Position numbers and translations under genes: made by a program. From contig NZ_JASHHX010000007.1 of the NCBI RefSeq assembly GCF_030056575.1, forward strand, positions 1-64,000: a DNA stretch of 64,000 bases, given 5' to 3'. This document shows, piece by piece, positions 45,337 through 55,261 of the stretch; within the stretch, counting starts at the first letter, position 1, and every line of letters starts with the position of its first letter. Source of the stretch: Rhodoblastus sp. 17X3. Lineage in GTDB: Bacteria; Pseudomonadota; Alphaproteobacteria; Rhizobiales; Beijerinckiaceae. The notes beneath the pieces are model-generated. The model was not told the DNA's origin and searched no databases. It was given only the letters and a program-made list of their open reading frames with translations.

Positions 45337-46659
45337 TCAGCTTTGTCCTTCTGTCGGCTGGGCTGCCGGCGCGGGAGCTTCCGTGGCGGCGGGCTGCGGT
45401 TCGGCGCGAGCGGCTTTGGGCTTGCGCGGCGCGCTGCGCTTGGCCCTGGTTTTGCCCGGCGCGGCCTCCGCCTTTCCCGCGACAGGCGCGGGAACGGCGA
45501 CAGCCTCCGCCGCAACCTTCCCGGTGACGCGGCGCGAGGCCGCCGCCGTGCGCGCCACAGGCTTGGCGCGCGGCTTCGCGGCCGCCTTTGTCGGCGCGGA
45601 AGCTTTCGCGGCCGCCGCCTTCTTCCCGGCGGCTTTCTTTTCCGCCCCCGTCTTGGCTGCATCCGTCCTGGCTGCATCCGCCTTGACGGCGTCCTTGGAC
45701 GCGGCCGCTTTCTTCGATCCGGCGCGCGCCTTCGGCGCTCCGGCCTTCGATCGCGCATTCTCGGTCGCTGAAGATTTGGCCGCGCTTTTCTTCGTGTTGG
45801 CGGGCTTCGCGGCGGGCTTTTTCGCGGCGGATTTGGCGGCTGCGGTTTCCTTGGCGGCGGATTTCTTCGCCGCTGATTTCTTCTCTGCTGAGTGCTTGTC
45901 GGAGGCCCTGCGGACAGCCGGCTTTTCGGACGCCGTTTTCGCCGATGTCTTTTTCGCGCTCGCTGATTTCTTGGGCTCCGCCGCCTTCGCTGCGCTCTTC
46001 TTCGCCGTCGTGGCGGCTTCCTTCGCAGCGGTCTTGGCCGAGCTCTTGGCCGCCGTCTTGGCCGAGGTCTTGGCCGCCGCCTTGGCTGCGGCTTTCGTCG
46101 CCGTCCTGGCGCCTGCGGACTTCACGGAGGCGGTTTTCGCAGCGGCTGTCTTTTTTGCCGCGCCAGACCTCGCCGCTGACGACTTGGTCGCGGTCGGCTT
46201 CGTCGCGGCGGCTTTGTTCGTCGCAGCTTTGGCCTCGCGCGCGGATTTGGCTGGCGCCGATTTTTTGGCGGACTTTGTCTCGGACGTCTTGCCGGCCTTT
46301 TCGGCCGCGCTCTTCGTCGCGCTTTTTGCCGCCGCTTTGGTCGCGCTCCCGGTCGCAGGTTTTTTCGCCTCGGCCTTTTTCACGTTTTTCTTCGCAACCG
46401 GCTCCGACTTCGCCGCGGATTTGCTCGCCGACTTGGCGCCGGTCTTGGCTGCCTTGCTCGTCCTGGCGACAGTCGTCTTGGCCGCAGTTGTCTTGGCCGC
46501 AGTCGTCGCGGCGGCGGCGCTTTTGGGGGCGGCGCTCTTGCCGGCAGCGCTCTTGGCCCTGGTCCCGCGCGGCTTTTTTTCGACGGCCTCGGCTTCGGCT
46601 TTCGCCTTCGGTTCAGCGGATTTTTTCGCGGCGGATTTCTTCGTCGGTGATTGCGCCAT
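45337..46659 (-). CDS. Histone H1-like lysine/alanine-rich protein
   Basis: 440-aa, highly basic low-complexity protein composed mainly of Lys, Ala and Ser in units such as KKSAAKKSA and AAKTTAAKT. This resembles histone H1-like nucleoid proteins and the C-terminal domains of AlgP-type proteins. It starts MAQSPTKKSAAKK at 46659 after GGGGGTAGAA; in-frame codons further upstream have different composition. There is no globular domain. Binding to DNA or RNA in the nucleoid is likely but not proven. The C-terminus turns Pro/Ala/Glu-rich (AEPQPAATEAPAPAAQP). An equally long open frame on the + strand is a shadow of the codon bias. Confidence 0.78.
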   Translation of the reverse strand: MAQSPTKKSAAKKSAEPKAKAEAEAVEKKPRGTRAKSAAGKSAAPKSAAAATTAAKTTAAKTTVARTSKAAKTGAKSASKSAAKSEPVAKKNVKKAEAKKPATGSATKAAAKSATKSAAEKAGKTSETKSAKKSAPAKSAREAKAATNKAAATKPTATKSSAARSGAAKKTAAAKTASVKSAGARTATKAAAKAAAKTSAKTAAKSSAKTAAKEAATTAKKSAAKAAEPKKSASAKKTSAKTASEKPAVRRASDKHSAEKKSAAKKSAAKETAAAKSAAKKPAAKPANTKKSAAKSSATENARSKAGAPKARAGSKKAAASKDAVKADAARTDAAKTGAEKKAAGKKAAAAKASAPTKAAAKPRAKPVARTAAASRRVTGKVAAEAVAVPAPVAGKAEAAPGKTRAKRSAPRKPKAARAEPQPAATEAPAPAAQPTEGQS

Positions 46660-47128
46660 TTCTACCCCCATGCGTCGCCGGCGCTTGCCCGGCCGGATTT
46701 GGCGCGAGCAGCCTAAACCTGTTGAAAACTCTTGCAAGAGAGCGCGCGGCGCTTTATGTCGCGCCGCGCGCGGTTGGAGTGATTCGTGACGGCGCCACGG
46801 TAGAAGTTTTTCGCCGCTCGCTGTTCGCAGCAAGGCCATCGCGCCGTTGCAGCGTCGAACGCAAAAGCGTCAGCCGAACGTGCGAGACGCGATGGATCTC
46901 GCGCCGCGCGACGAGCGAAAGCGGGCAAAATTCTGAATTGAAAACATAGGTTTATTTCGCGCGCAGTTTTACGTCGCCTCGGCGCGGCGCGCCGATCCGG
47001 CCCTTCGCGGCGCGCAGCGAAAATCTGTCAGATCGCTCGTTGCCCAGCAAAAAAGCATGGGCACAGCGGCGACGAAATGCGCGCAACGGACGCGCGCCGC
47101 CAACACGAAAAAAATTTCCGCCAAAGTA
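46660..47128. other. Gene-free region upstream of the H1-like gene
   Basis: About 470 bases. Apart from the presumed promoter of the H1-like gene I see no gene, RNA or repeat here. Confidence 0.5.
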
Positions 47129-47158
47129 AAAACGCGCCGCGAAATGGCGGCGCGTTTT
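47129..47158 (-). terminator. Intrinsic terminator of gatB
   Basis: 12-bp perfect stem AAAACGCGCCGC / GCGGCGCGTTTT with a GAAATG loop. Read leftwards it continues TTACTTT. It is 35 bases past the gatB stop. Confidence 0.85.
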
Positions 47159-47192
47159 TCAAAATTGCATGGGGTCGCAAAAAAACCGACGC

Positions 47193-48662
47193 TCAAATTC
47201 CCAACTTGCTCTTCAGGATCTCGTTGACCGTCTGCGGATTGGCCTTGCCGCCCGTGCCCTTCATCACCTGCCCGACAAACCAGCCGAGCATGGTCGGCTT
47301 AGCCTGCGCCTGCGCGACCTTGTCGGGATTTTTCGCGATGATCTCGTCCACGGTGGCTTCAATGGCAGCGGCATCCGTGACCTGTTTCATGCCGCGCGCC
47401 TCGACGATCTGTGCGGGGTCGCCGCCTTCCGTCCAGACGATTTCAAACAGATCCTTGGCGAGCTTGCCGGAAATCACATTGCTGGCGATGAGATCGACAA
47501 TGCCGCCGATCTGCGCGGCGGAAACCGGCGAGGTTTCGATGCTCTTGCCTTCCTTGTTCAGGCGGCCGAACAATTCGTTGATGACCCAGTTCGCGACGAG
47601 CTTGGCGTCGCGGCCCTTCGCCGCCGCCTCGAAATAATCGGCGGACGCGCGCTCCAGAACGAGCACGCCCGCGTCATATGGCGAGAGGCCATATTGTGAA
47701 ACGAAACGCGCCTTTTTCTCGTCGGGCAATTCCGGCAGATGCGCGCCGAGTTCATCGACAAAAGCCTGATCGAATTCGAGCGGCAGCAGGTCCGGATCGG
47801 GGAAATAGCGATAGTCATGCGCTTCTTCCTTCGAGCGCATCGACCGCGTCTCGCCCTTGTTGGGATCGTAGAGCCGGGTCTCCTGATCGATCTTGCCGCC
47901 GTCTTCGAGAATGCCGATCTGGCGGCGCGCCTCGACGTCGATGGCCTGGCCGATGAAGCGGATCGAATTGACGTTCTTGATCTCGCAGCGCGTACCGAAC
48001 GGCGCGCCGGGCTTGCGCACGGAAACGTTCACGTCGGCGCGCAGGGAACCCTGCTCCATGTTGCCGTCGCAGCTGCCGATATAGCGCAGGATCGTGCGCA
48101 GCTTGGTGACATAGGCCTTGGCCTCGTCGGCCGAGCGCATGTCGGGCTTGGAGACGATCTCCATCAGCGCGACGCCGGAGCGGTTGAGATCGACATGCGA
48201 GTCATTGGCGCCGAGATCGTGCAGCGACTTGCCGGCGTCCTGCTCGAGATGCAGGCGCTCGATGCCGACGGAAATCTGCTCGGTCGGCGAGAGATCGACC
48301 AGCACCACGCCTTCGCCGACGATGGGGTATTTGTACTGGCTGATCTGATAGCCCTGCGGCAGGTCGGGATAGAAATAATTCTTGCGGTCGAACACCGAGC
48401 GCAGGTTGATCTGCGCCTTGAGGCCGAGGCCGGTGCGGATCGCCTGCTTGACGCATTCCTCGTTGATCACCGGCAACATGCCCGGCATGGCCGCGTCCAC
48501 CAGCGAGACATGGCTGTTCGGCGCGCCGCCGAACTCCGTCGAGGCGCCGGAAAAGAGCTTCGATTTGCTCGTGACCTGGGCGTGAATTTCGAGACCGATG
48601 ACGACTTCCCATTCGCCGGTCGCGCCCGGAATCAGTTTGGACGAATTGACGTGCGTGCTCAT
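47193..48662 (-). CDS. gatB: Asp-tRNA(Asn)/Glu-tRNA(Gln) amidotransferase subunit B
   Basis: tRNA-binding and kinase subunit of GatCAB, which phosphorylates the misacylated aminoacyl-tRNA before amidation. The 489-aa protein begins after ~16 residues with [20 protein letters not shown], followed by [37 protein letters not shown] and [16 protein letters not shown]. The C-terminal YqeY-like tail domain ends KSKLGI. It overlaps the chorismate mutase stop by 4 bases and is the last gene of the gatC-gatA-aroQ-gatB run. Confidence 0.97.
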   Translation of the reverse strand: MSTHVNSSKLIPGATGEWEVVIGLEIHAQVTSKSKLFSGASTEFGGAPNSHVSLVDAAMPGMLPVINEECVKQAIRTGLGLKAQINLRSVFDRKNYFYPDLPQGYQISQYKYPIVGEGVVLVDLSPTEQISVGIERLHLEQDAGKSLHDLGANDSHVDLNRSGVALMEIVSKPDMRSADEAKAYVTKLRTILRYIGSCDGNMEQGSLRADVNVSVRKPGAPFGTRCEIKNVNSIRFIGQAIDVEARRQIGILEDGGKIDQETRLYDPNKGETRSMRSKEEAHDYRYFPDPDLLPLEFDQAFVDELGAHLPELPDEKKARFVSQYGLSPYDAGVLVLERASADYFEAAAKGRDAKLVANWVINELFGRLNKEGKSIETSPVSAAQIGGIVDLIASNVISGKLAKDLFEIVWTEGGDPAQIVEARGMKQVTDAAAIEATVDEIIAKNPDKVAQAQAKPTMLGWFVGQVMKGTGGKANPQTVNEILKSKLGI

Positions 48663-48994
48663 GCGGGATCCATCTTTCCGTCCGACGGTTTTTTCATCAG
48701 ACGCTCTTCATAGCCAATCGACCATTCGACGAGCGCGGTCCACAGCGACCGAGCGAGATCGGGATCGAGATTCTTTTCCGTGGCGCGGGCCGCGACGCGG
48801 GACAGAACTTCGTCCACGCGCGGCTGGATACGGGCGGGCCAGCCGATGCGGCTCTTGATTTCGGCGGCGGCTTCGATCTGCCGCTGGCGGTCGGCGAGAA
48901 GTTCCACCAGAGCGGCGTCGAGCGAGTCGATCCTCGCCCGCAAGGCGGCCATTTCCGCATTGGTCGCTCCGTCGGCCTCGCCGGTCCCGCTCAT
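48659..48994 (-). CDS. Chorismate mutase (AroQ class, monofunctional)
   Basis: Converts chorismate to prephenate in Phe/Tyr synthesis. The 111-aa all-helical AroQ domain shows [19 protein letters not shown] with the N-terminal catalytic arginine, ILAAEIKSR-like [10 protein letters not shown] with the catalytic lysine, and [20 protein letters not shown]. Length equals one AroQ domain, with no fused prephenate dehydratase or DAHP synthase. It sits between gatA and gatB: 16 bases after gatA and overlapping gatB by 4, so it is co-translated with an amidotransferase it has no known link to. Confidence 0.88.
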   Translation of the reverse strand: MSGTGEADGATNAEMAALRARIDSLDAALVELLADRQRQIEAAAEIKSRIGWPARIQPRVDEVLSRVAARATEKNLDPDLARSLWTALVEWSIGYEERLMKKPSDGKMDPA

Positions 48995-49010
48995 CGCTTC
49001 GCGCTCCGCC

Positions 49011-50492
49011 TCAACCCCACCAGCTCTCGGGCAGGCCGATCTTCGGCGCGGCTTCCTCGATGACCTGCGCGAGCGAGAAGAGGCTTTCCTCCTCGAACGG
49101 CCGGCCGATCAATTGCAGGCCAAGCGGCAGGCCGTCCGACGACAATCCGCCGGGCAGCACAAGGCCCGGCAGGCCGGCCATGTTCACCGTCACGGTGAAG
49201 ACGTCGTTGAGATACATTTCCACCGGATCGGCCGAGCCCTTTTCGCCGAGCGCGAAAGCGGGCGACGGCGTGGCGGGCGTGAGGATGGCGTCCACGCCGG
49301 ACTGATAGGCGAGATCGAAATCGCGCTTGATCAGCGAGCGGATTTTCTGGGCGCGCAGGTAATAGGCGTCGTAATAGCCGGCCGAAAGCACGTAAGTGCC
49401 GATCATGATGCGGCGGCGCACTTCCTTGCCAAACCCTTCGGCGCGGGTCAGTTCGTAAAGATCGACAATGTCCTTGCCGGTCTTGCGCAAGCCGTAACGC
49501 ACACCGTCATAGCGCGCGAGATTGGACGAAGCCTCCGCCGGGGCGACGATGTAATAGGCCGGCAGCGCATGGCGCGTATGCGGCAGGGAAATCTCGCGGA
49601 TTTCCGCGCCCGCCGCGCGCAGCCACGCCACGCCCTGGTCCCACAGGCTGGCGATCTCGGCGGAGAGGCCGTCAAGGCGATATTCCTTCGGAATGCCGAT
49701 CACCTTGCCCCTGATCGAGGCGCCGACGGCCTTTTCGTAATCCGGCACCGGCGCATCGACGCTGGTGGTGTCCTTCGGGTCATGGCCCGCCATGGAGCGC
49801 AGCAGGATCGCCGTGTCGCGCACAGTCTTGGCGATGGGGCCGGCCTGATCGAGCGAAGAGGCGAAGGCGACGACGCCGAAGCGCGAGCAGCGGCCATAGG
49901 TCGGCTTGATGCCAACCGTGCCGGTGAAGGCCGCCGGCTGGCGGATCGAGCCGCCGGTGTCGGTCGCCGTGGCGCCGAGGCACAGCCGCGCCGCGACCGC
50001 CGCCGCCGAACCGCCCGACGAGCCGCCGGGAACGATCTTGGCGTCAGAACCATTGCGCCGCCAGGGCGAAACGACAGGGCCGAAATAAGAGGTCTCGTTC
50101 GACGAGCCCATGGCGAATTCGTCGAGATTGAGCTTCCCCAGCATGGTCGCGCCGTCGCGCCACAGATTGGATGTGACGGTGGATTCGTAAGGCGGAATGA
50201 AGCCTTCGAGAATATGGCTGGCGGCGGTGGTCTGCACGCCTTCGGTGGCGTAGAGGTCCTTGATCCCGAGCGGAATGCCTTCCAGCGGGCCGGCCTCGCC
50301 TTTGGCGATCTTCGCGTCGCTTGCGCGGGCCATGGCCAGAGCCTTGTCCGGCGTCTCGACGATATAAGCGTTGAGACCCTTCGCGCGCGCCATGGCGTCG
50401 AGATGGGCCTGGGTCAATTCCACCGCCGAAAACGTCTTGGCGGCGAGGCCTTCGCGCGCATCGGCGAGCGTCAGGCGGGTCAGATCGGACAT
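49011..50492 (-). CDS. gatA: Asp-tRNA(Asn)/Glu-tRNA(Gln) amidotransferase subunit A
   Basis: Amidase-signature glutaminase subunit of GatCAB, 493 aa. The Ser-cisSer-Lys triad is visible: Lys in [17 protein letters not shown], cis-Ser and nucleophile Ser in [16 protein letters not shown] and [15 protein letters not shown]. The C-terminal region [20 protein letters not shown] is typical. It lies 17 bases after gatC. Confidence 0.97.
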   Translation of the reverse strand: MSDLTRLTLADAREGLAAKTFSAVELTQAHLDAMARAKGLNAYIVETPDKALAMARASDAKIAKGEAGPLEGIPLGIKDLYATEGVQTTAASHILEGFIPPYESTVTSNLWRDGATMLGKLNLDEFAMGSSNETSYFGPVVSPWRRNGSDAKIVPGGSSGGSAAAVAARLCLGATATDTGGSIRQPAAFTGTVGIKPTYGRCSRFGVVAFASSLDQAGPIAKTVRDTAILLRSMAGHDPKDTTSVDAPVPDYEKAVGASIRGKVIGIPKEYRLDGLSAEIASLWDQGVAWLRAAGAEIREISLPHTRHALPAYYIVAPAEASSNLARYDGVRYGLRKTGKDIVDLYELTRAEGFGKEVRRRIMIGTYVLSAGYYDAYYLRAQKIRSLIKRDFDLAYQSGVDAILTPATPSPAFALGEKGSADPVEMYLNDVFTVTVNMAGLPGLVLPGGLSSDGLPLGLQLIGRPFEEESLFSLAQVIEEAAPKIGLPESWWG

Positions 50493-50509
50493 GAAAACGC
50501 TCCGGAGCC

Positions 50510-50797
50510 TTATTCGATCACTTTCGGCACGACGAAGAAGCCGTCCTCGCGCGCGGGGGCGTTGGCGAGAACCTTGTCCACGATTTCGCCGTCGGAGACG
50601 ACGTCGACGCGTTTCTTCATGGTCATCGGCAGCACCGAGGTCATGGGCTCGACGCCTTCGACATCGACCGCATTCAGCTCCTCGACGAAGCTGAGGATGG
50701 AATTGATCTCATTCTGCAGATAGGGCGCTTCTTCTTCGCTCACGCGGATGCGCGCGAGATGGGCGATGCGCCGCACCGTCGCCAGATCGACCGACAT
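50510..50797 (-). CDS. gatC: Asp-tRNA(Asn)/Glu-tRNA(Gln) amidotransferase subunit C
   Basis: Small stabilising subunit of GatCAB, 95 aa. It starts [20 protein letters not shown] and contains [20 protein letters not shown] and the C-terminal [19 protein letters not shown], all diagnostic of GatC. It is the first gene of the gat operon. Confidence 0.96.
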   Translation of the reverse strand: MSVDLATVRRIAHLARIRVSEEEAPYLQNEINSILSFVEELNAVDVEGVEPMTSVLPMTMKKRVDVVSDGEIVDKVLANAPAREDGFFVVPKVIE

Positions 50798-50896
50798 GGG
50801 GACTCCGTGGGGAAAGGGACGTGTTCAGCCTATACAGCCCAAGGCGGCGGGGCGCAACAATCCGCGCGCTCCCGCCCCGTTGAGCGTGTTCGCGTT

Positions 50897-51532
50897 TCAA
50901 TGAAAATTGATTGCGATTTCCGTGACCACAGGCGCGAAGGCGGCGAGCTTTGCGTCATCGGATGAGATATGAACCCCATCGCCGCTCAGGGCGGCGGGCG
51001 GATCCTTGCCTTCATGGTCGAAGCGGAGCGAAACCGTGCATCCGCCCGGCAGTTTCCCGAGCTTGCCGGCGCGGAAATTCGCGGCATAGCCGCCATAATC
51101 CCAGCCGAAGCCATTGATTGAAAACGGTGCGCCATTGGCCGCGCGAACGGCTTTCACGTCGCTTCCGACCGCGACGCCCGCCACATGCCATTTGCTGCCC
51201 TGACCGGACCACCGCAGGCCCGTGGCCCTGGCCATGGCGTTGTCATCGAACGACACCTCGACGCGCCGGGCCTTGTCTTCTGGAAACAGCACGAAGGCCT
51301 TGACCTTTTCGCCCTCGGCGCCGTCGACCTCCTCTATCCTGGCGTCGCCGCCGAAGCGCCGCGACAGATCCTTGGCGCTTTCGCCGGCACGGACAGGCGT
51401 CGCGCAGCCGGCCTGGCTCTCGACGGGAGCCGAGGGTTTGTCCGCCTGCGCCAATGCCGCGCCTGAGCCCGCCCACGCCAGCGCGAGGCCGAAGGACGGC
51501 CAGAATGCAAATTTCCAGAACTCAAATTTCAT
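50897..51532 (-). CDS. Secreted hypothetical protein
   Basis: 211-aa exported protein. The N-terminus MKFEFWKFAFWPSFGLALAW continues as a signal peptide ending ALAQADK. The mature part starts with a Cys-containing segment (SQAGCATPVRAGESAKDLSR) and shows repeated beta-strand-like segments (KAFVLFPEDKARRVEVSFDD). WHVAGVAVGSDVKAVRAANG and INGFGWDYGG recall SmpA/BamE-like or DUF4412-type small secreted domains, but I cannot assign a family. It lies alone between the gat operon and the UPF0173 gene. Confidence 0.7.
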   Translation of the reverse strand: MKFEFWKFAFWPSFGLALAWAGSGAALAQADKPSAPVESQAGCATPVRAGESAKDLSRRFGGDARIEEVDGAEGEKVKAFVLFPEDKARRVEVSFDDNAMARATGLRWSGQGSKWHVAGVAVGSDVKAVRAANGAPFSINGFGWDYGGYAANFRAGKLGKLPGGCTVSLRFDHEGKDPPAALSGDGVHISSDDAKLAAFAPVVTEIAINFH

Positions 51533-51560
51533 TGAAACGCCTTTCCGGAATGGCGATGGA

Positions 51561-52259
51561 TCAAAACTGAAGGGCCTCGCCGATCGCAGGCACATGGACC
51601 TTCGCGCGCCCGCCCTGCATGGCGAGGACGAAGGATTCCGGAGTCTGGTCGATGATCGGGAAAGTGCCGTAATGCATCGGAATGACATGGCTGAAGTCGA
51701 AATACCGCCGCGCCGCCAGGGCCGCCGTCGGACCGTCCATGGTGAAGCGGTCGCCGACCGGCACGAGGCCGATTTCCGGCTTGTATAATTCCCGGATCAG
51801 CTCCATGTCGCCGAAGATCGCGGTGTCGCCGAAATGATAGACGCGCGGGCCGTCTTCGGGCAGCAGGACGACGCCATTGGGATTGCCCAGATAGATCGAC
51901 CTTCCGTCCACGACCGCGCCCGAAGAATGCAGGGCCGGCGTGAGCGCGACCGAGAAATCGCCGCAGGGAATCACTCCGCCGGTATTGCCGGGATTGATGT
52001 TTTCGGCGCCCTGCCCGCTCAGAAACATGCAGATCTCGAAATTGGCGACGACCTGCGCGCCCGTCTTGCGGACGATCTCGACCGTATCGCCGATGTGATC
52101 ATCATGGCCGTGCGTCAGCACGACATGGGTGATCCCCGCCGACGCCTCGTCGAGGCTGCCCGTGAATTTCGGATTGCCGGTGAGGAAAGGGTCGATGAGG
52201 ATATGGGACTGTCGCAGATCGACGCGAAAGGCCGAATGGCCGAGCCAGGTAATTTTCAT
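51561..52259 (-). CDS. UPF0173 metal-dependent hydrolase (MBL fold)
   Basis: 232-aa metallo-beta-lactamase-fold hydrolase of the UPF0173 (YtkL) family. It starts MKITWLGHSAFRVDL, has the metal-binding motif LTHGHDDHIGDTVEI (H-x-H-x-D-H), and shows YHFGDTAIFGDM and SHVIPMHYGTFPIID for the remaining ligands. These are cytosolic enzymes of unknown substrate. It is divergent from ruvX. Confidence 0.92.
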   Translation of the reverse strand: MKITWLGHSAFRVDLRQSHILIDPFLTGNPKFTGSLDEASAGITHVVLTHGHDDHIGDTVEIVRKTGAQVVANFEICMFLSGQGAENINPGNTGGVIPCGDFSVALTPALHSSGAVVDGRSIYLGNPNGVVLLPEDGPRVYHFGDTAIFGDMELIRELYKPEIGLVPVGDRFTMDGPTAALAARRYFDFSHVIPMHYGTFPIIDQTPESFVLAMQGGRAKVHVPAIGEALQF

Positions 52260-52327
52260 GGGATGGGCCTCAGGTGCGGAGCCATATATCGCGCCGGGGC
52301 TTCGGCGCTGGTTTTCGGCCTCTGCCC

Positions 52328-52843
52328 ATGCTAGCCAAAAACATGAGCGAAGAGCAGCCTAAAGAGCAGAAATTCGAGGCGACCGTTACGCTGGAGGCTT
52401 TGTCCGGCCTGCTGCGTCGCAACGACCGGCTGATGGGGATCGACCTCGGCACGAAGACGATTGGCCTCGCCTTGTCGGACGTTGAGCGCAGCCTCGCCAC
52501 GCCGCTGGAGACGATCAAGCGGGTCAAATACACGCCCGATGTCGAGAGAATGCTGGCGCTGGCGGACAAGCATGATGTCGCCGCCTTCGTGATCGGCCTG
52601 CCGCTCAACATGGACGGCACCGAGGGGCCGCGCGCGCAATCCACCCGCGCCTTCGTCCGGCAAACCGCGCCTCTGGCCCGGCGGCCCTTTATTTTCTGGG
52701 ACGAGCGGCTCTCGACCGCCGCTGTCACGAGGGAGCTGATCGCGCAGGACGTCTCGCGCGGAAAGCGCGCGGAAGTCGTGGACCGCATGGCGGCGGCCTA
52801 TATTTTGCAGGGCGCGCTCGACCGGCTGCGCCGTCTTGGCTGA
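52328..52843 (+). CDS. ruvX: Putative pre-16S rRNA nuclease / Holliday junction resolvase-like RuvX (YqgF)
   Basis: 171-aa RNase H-fold nuclease; E. coli YqgF processes the 5' end of pre-16S rRNA. The product shows RLMGIDLGTKTIGLALSD (first catalytic Asp), VIGLPLNMDGTEGPRAQ, FWDERLSTAAVTREL (catalytic Glu) and VDRMAAAYILQGAL (last Asp). The start may be ATG 52328 (MLAKNMSEEQ) or ATG 52343; the N-terminal ~35 residues are an unconserved extension. Confidence 0.92.
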   Translation: MLAKNMSEEQPKEQKFEATVTLEALSGLLRRNDRLMGIDLGTKTIGLALSDVERSLATPLETIKRVKYTPDVERMLALADKHDVAAFVIGLPLNMDGTEGPRAQSTRAFVRQTAPLARRPFIFWDERLSTAAVTRELIAQDVSRGKRAEVVDRMAAAYILQGALDRLRRLG

Positions 52844-53122
52844 AGGACAAAGCGGCGAAATTTTGTCGGCGCCTCTTTTCTTTTAGCCGACCCAAATGTA
52901 GCTTTCTTCAATGATTTCCGTCGCACAAATGTCCTTCGTGAAGCAAATTTCGACGCTGGCCCGCAAAGGCGGAACGGAATCGGGAGCGGAATTTTCGACC
53001 GCGCCTGAATCTAATTTTGCTCGTTTTTTTAATTTGCGCGGGAGCGGGTAGGACGCGGCGAAACGTTTCGGGCCAACAAGTCCGGCCTCCGATTTTCATT
53101 CTTTTGTGAATTGCGGTGATTT

Positions 53123-53449
53123 ATGCTCAAGAAATCCAAAGGCGGCGTGGGAGATCCCGCAGCCCTTTCGGAAGTTGCGCCCGAACAGGACAGGCCCGTC
53201 GCCCCGGCCGGGCAGGATTTCACCTACGGACAGGATTTCAGCTACAACGACGACGACGACGACGACGACGGCGAGATCGAGACGGATTCCGCGGAAGACA
53301 CGGCCCGCTACATCGCCGACATGATCGCGTCCCTCGCCTATATTGCGCGCGAAGCCAGGTTCGACCTGCTGAGCTATCTGCTCGACATGGCGCGGGTCGA
53401 GGCCGAGATGCAGGCGCGCCAGAGCGAAACCCCGCTCGACGACGACTGA
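53123..53449 (+). CDS. Small protein with a poly-aspartate run
   Basis: 108-aa acidic protein. The first half is low complexity, with seven consecutive aspartates (SYNDDDDDDDGEIE). The second half is a predicted amphipathic helical segment, DTARYIADMIASLAYIAREA then RFDLLSYLLDMARVEAE. Proteins with this helical domain are widespread in Hyphomicrobiales; their function is unknown. It is convergent with dprA (8-base gap). The 280 bases upstream (52844-53122) hold no recognised gene. Confidence 0.72.
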   Translation: MLKKSKGGVGDPAALSEVAPEQDRPVAPAGQDFTYGQDFSYNDDDDDDDGEIETDSAEDTARYIADMIASLAYIAREARFDLLSYLLDMARVEAEMQARQSETPLDDD

Positions 53450-53457
53450 GGTCCTCC

Positions 53458-54665
53458 TCAGGAAATCAGCGCCACGCGGTCGCCGCTTTGGCGCTCGATC
53501 CGCCCTTCGATCTCCAGCTCCTGCAGAATCAAGCGGATTTCTCCAATCGAACAGCCGATGGCGCGGGCGAGATCGTCCACGGCGACCGGCGCCGGCCCGA
53601 GCAGGCGCTCGACTTTTTCGTGCGGCGTGACCCCTTCCGGGGCTTGCGCCGGTTCGCGCGGAGCCGCGGCGGCAGCTTCCGCCTGGGCGGAGGGCGCGAG
53701 TTCCTCGTCCCATTCGTCCCACAAGGTCTCGCCATAGGGCGCGGGATCGGGCTCGAACAGCAGATCGTAACGCGTCGCGCCGCGCGCGGCCAGGGGCGCG
53801 ACCACGTCGACGACATCCTGAACGCTGGCGCAGAGCAGCGCGCCGTCGCGGATCAGGTCATTGGTTCCTTCCGCGCGCGGGTCGAGCGGCGAGCCGGGCA
53901 CCGCAAAAACCTCGCGACCCTGGTCCTGGGCGAATTTCGCGGTGATGAGCGAACCGGAGCGCCGCGCCGCCTCGACCACCACGGTCGCCAGCGACAGGCC
54001 GGAAACGATGCGATTACGGCGCGGGAAGTCGCGCCCGCGCGGCTCGCAGCCGAACGGCATTTCCGAAATCACGGCGCCGCGTTCGGCCATCGGTCGCACA
54101 AAACGACATTTTCCGGCGGATAGGGCTTGTCGAGACCGCCCGCCAGCACGCCGACCGCGCCGGTCGCCAGCGAGGCGCGATGGGCGCAGGCGTCGATGCC
54201 GCGCGCGAGGCCCGAAACGACGACATAGCCCGCAGCGCCTAGCCCTCGCGCCAGCCTTTCGGTCATGGCGAGACCGGCGGCGGAGGCGTTGCGCGAGCCG
54301 ACCAGCGCAACCATCGGCTTTTGCAACAGCGCGACGTCGCCGCGCACAAAAATCAGCGGCGGCGGGGAGTCGATGGCGCGCAAGGAAGGCGGATAATCCG
54401 GCTCGCAGCGCGCGATCAGGCGCGCGCCAAGGCGTTCGGCCTGTTCCCATTCGCGCAGGACGGCTTCGCGGGAGGCGATGACGACGGGACGGCCCTTGCC
54501 CTGCGCGATCAGACCGGGCAGCGCGCGCAAGGCCGCGCCGGCGTCGCCATAGCGTTGGATCAGGGCGGAAAAGGTGCGCGGGCCGATATTTTCGCAGCGG
54601 ATGAGATGCAGCCAGTCGAGCTTCTGCTCCTCCCTGAGGCGCCGGGATTCCGCCCCTTGCTTCAT
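53458..54665 (-). pseudogene. dprA: DNA-processing protein DprA, interrupted by a frameshift
   Basis: DprA loads RecA onto incoming single-stranded DNA in transformation. The N-terminal part from ATG 54665 ([14 protein letters not shown]) is normal through the Rossmann segment [20 protein letters not shown] and [15 protein letters not shown] to [15 protein letters not shown], then ends at a TGA (54069-54071) after about 15 wrong residues. The homologous continuation [34 protein letters not shown] and the C-terminal winged-helix domain appear in another frame. Restoring one base near 54097-54112 (around GTTTTG) would give [20 protein letters not shown]. This is either a true mutation or a sequencing error. 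The ATG overlaps the plsY stop (ATGA). Confidence 0.85.
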
Positions 54666-55261
54666 GATTTCTGGCCGATCTTTCCCTCCGTCCCGGCGCG
54701 CAGGCGGGCGATATTTTCGCCATGCTTCCACCACAGGATCGCAGCCATGACGGCCAGCAACATCGCCTGACCCGGCAGCCCCATCAGCAAAAGCGCGACA
54801 GGCGAAACGGCGCTGGCGACCAGAGCGGCGAGCGAGGAATAGCGCGACAGGTAGGCGACGGAGAGCCAGGTCGCGATGAAAACCAGACCTGCCGGCCAGG
54901 CGATCCCGAGCAAGCTGCCCAGAAAGGTCGCGACGCCCTTGCCGCCCTTGAACTTCAGCCAGACCGGGAAAATATGGCCCAGAAAGGCGCCGAAGCCTGC
55001 GAGAGCGCCGGCCTCCGGCGAGAAGGCGGACATGATCAGCGCCGCCGCCGTGGCCTTGAGCGCGTCGAGCAGCAAGGTCGCAGCGGCGATGTCCTTGCGG
55101 CCGGTGCGCAGCACATTGGTCGCGCCAATATTGCCGGAGCCGATCGAGCGCACGTCGCCAAGCCCGGCCGCCTTGGTGAGCAGCAAGCCGAAGGGGATCG
55201 AGCCGAGACCGTAGCCGACGACGAGAGCGGCGAGCGCGAGTTGCAGGGAAGGCAGGACCAT
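54662..55261 (-). CDS. plsY: Acyl-phosphate:glycerol-3-phosphate acyltransferase PlsY
   Basis: Inner-membrane enzyme of 199 aa that makes lysophosphatidic acid from acyl-phosphate. It shows the family motifs [31 protein letters not shown] (motif 1) and [18 protein letters not shown] (motif 2), with about five hydrophobic helices. The start ATG (55261) overlaps the pyrC stop by one base (TGATG), and its stop overlaps dprA. Confidence 0.95.
   Translation of the reverse strand: MVLPSLQLALAALVVGYGLGSIPFGLLLTKAAGLGDVRSIGSGNIGATNVLRTGRKDIAAATLLLDALKATAAALIMSAFSPEAGALAGFGAFLGHIFPVWLKFKGGKGVATFLGSLLGIAWPAGLVFIATWLSVAYLSRYSSLAALVASAVSPVALLLMGLPGQAMLLAVMAAILWWKHGENIARLRAGTEGKIGQKS

Noticed and set aside
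45182-46789. 535-codon Ala/Phe-rich open frame on the + strand
   Set aside because: It is the complement of the Lys/Ala repeats of the H1-like gene; the Ala/Phe/Ala pattern is a mechanical consequence of AAG/GCC codons.
46969-47196. 75-codon frame on the - strand near the gatB terminator
   Set aside because: It spans the gatB terminator hairpin, so it is not a credible gene.
48780-50723. 647-codon open frame on the + strand
   Set aside because: It is antisense to gatA, gatC and aroQ, and is explained by their codon bias.
53237-53270. GAC triplet repeat (microsatellite)
   Set aside because: It simply encodes the poly-Asp run of the small protein at 53123; too short to call a separate repeat element.
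54097-54112. Programmed ribosomal frameshift in dprA
   Set aside because: In the reading phase used, no X-XXY-YYZ heptamer or following pseudoknot is apparent; a one-base loss explains the data more simply.
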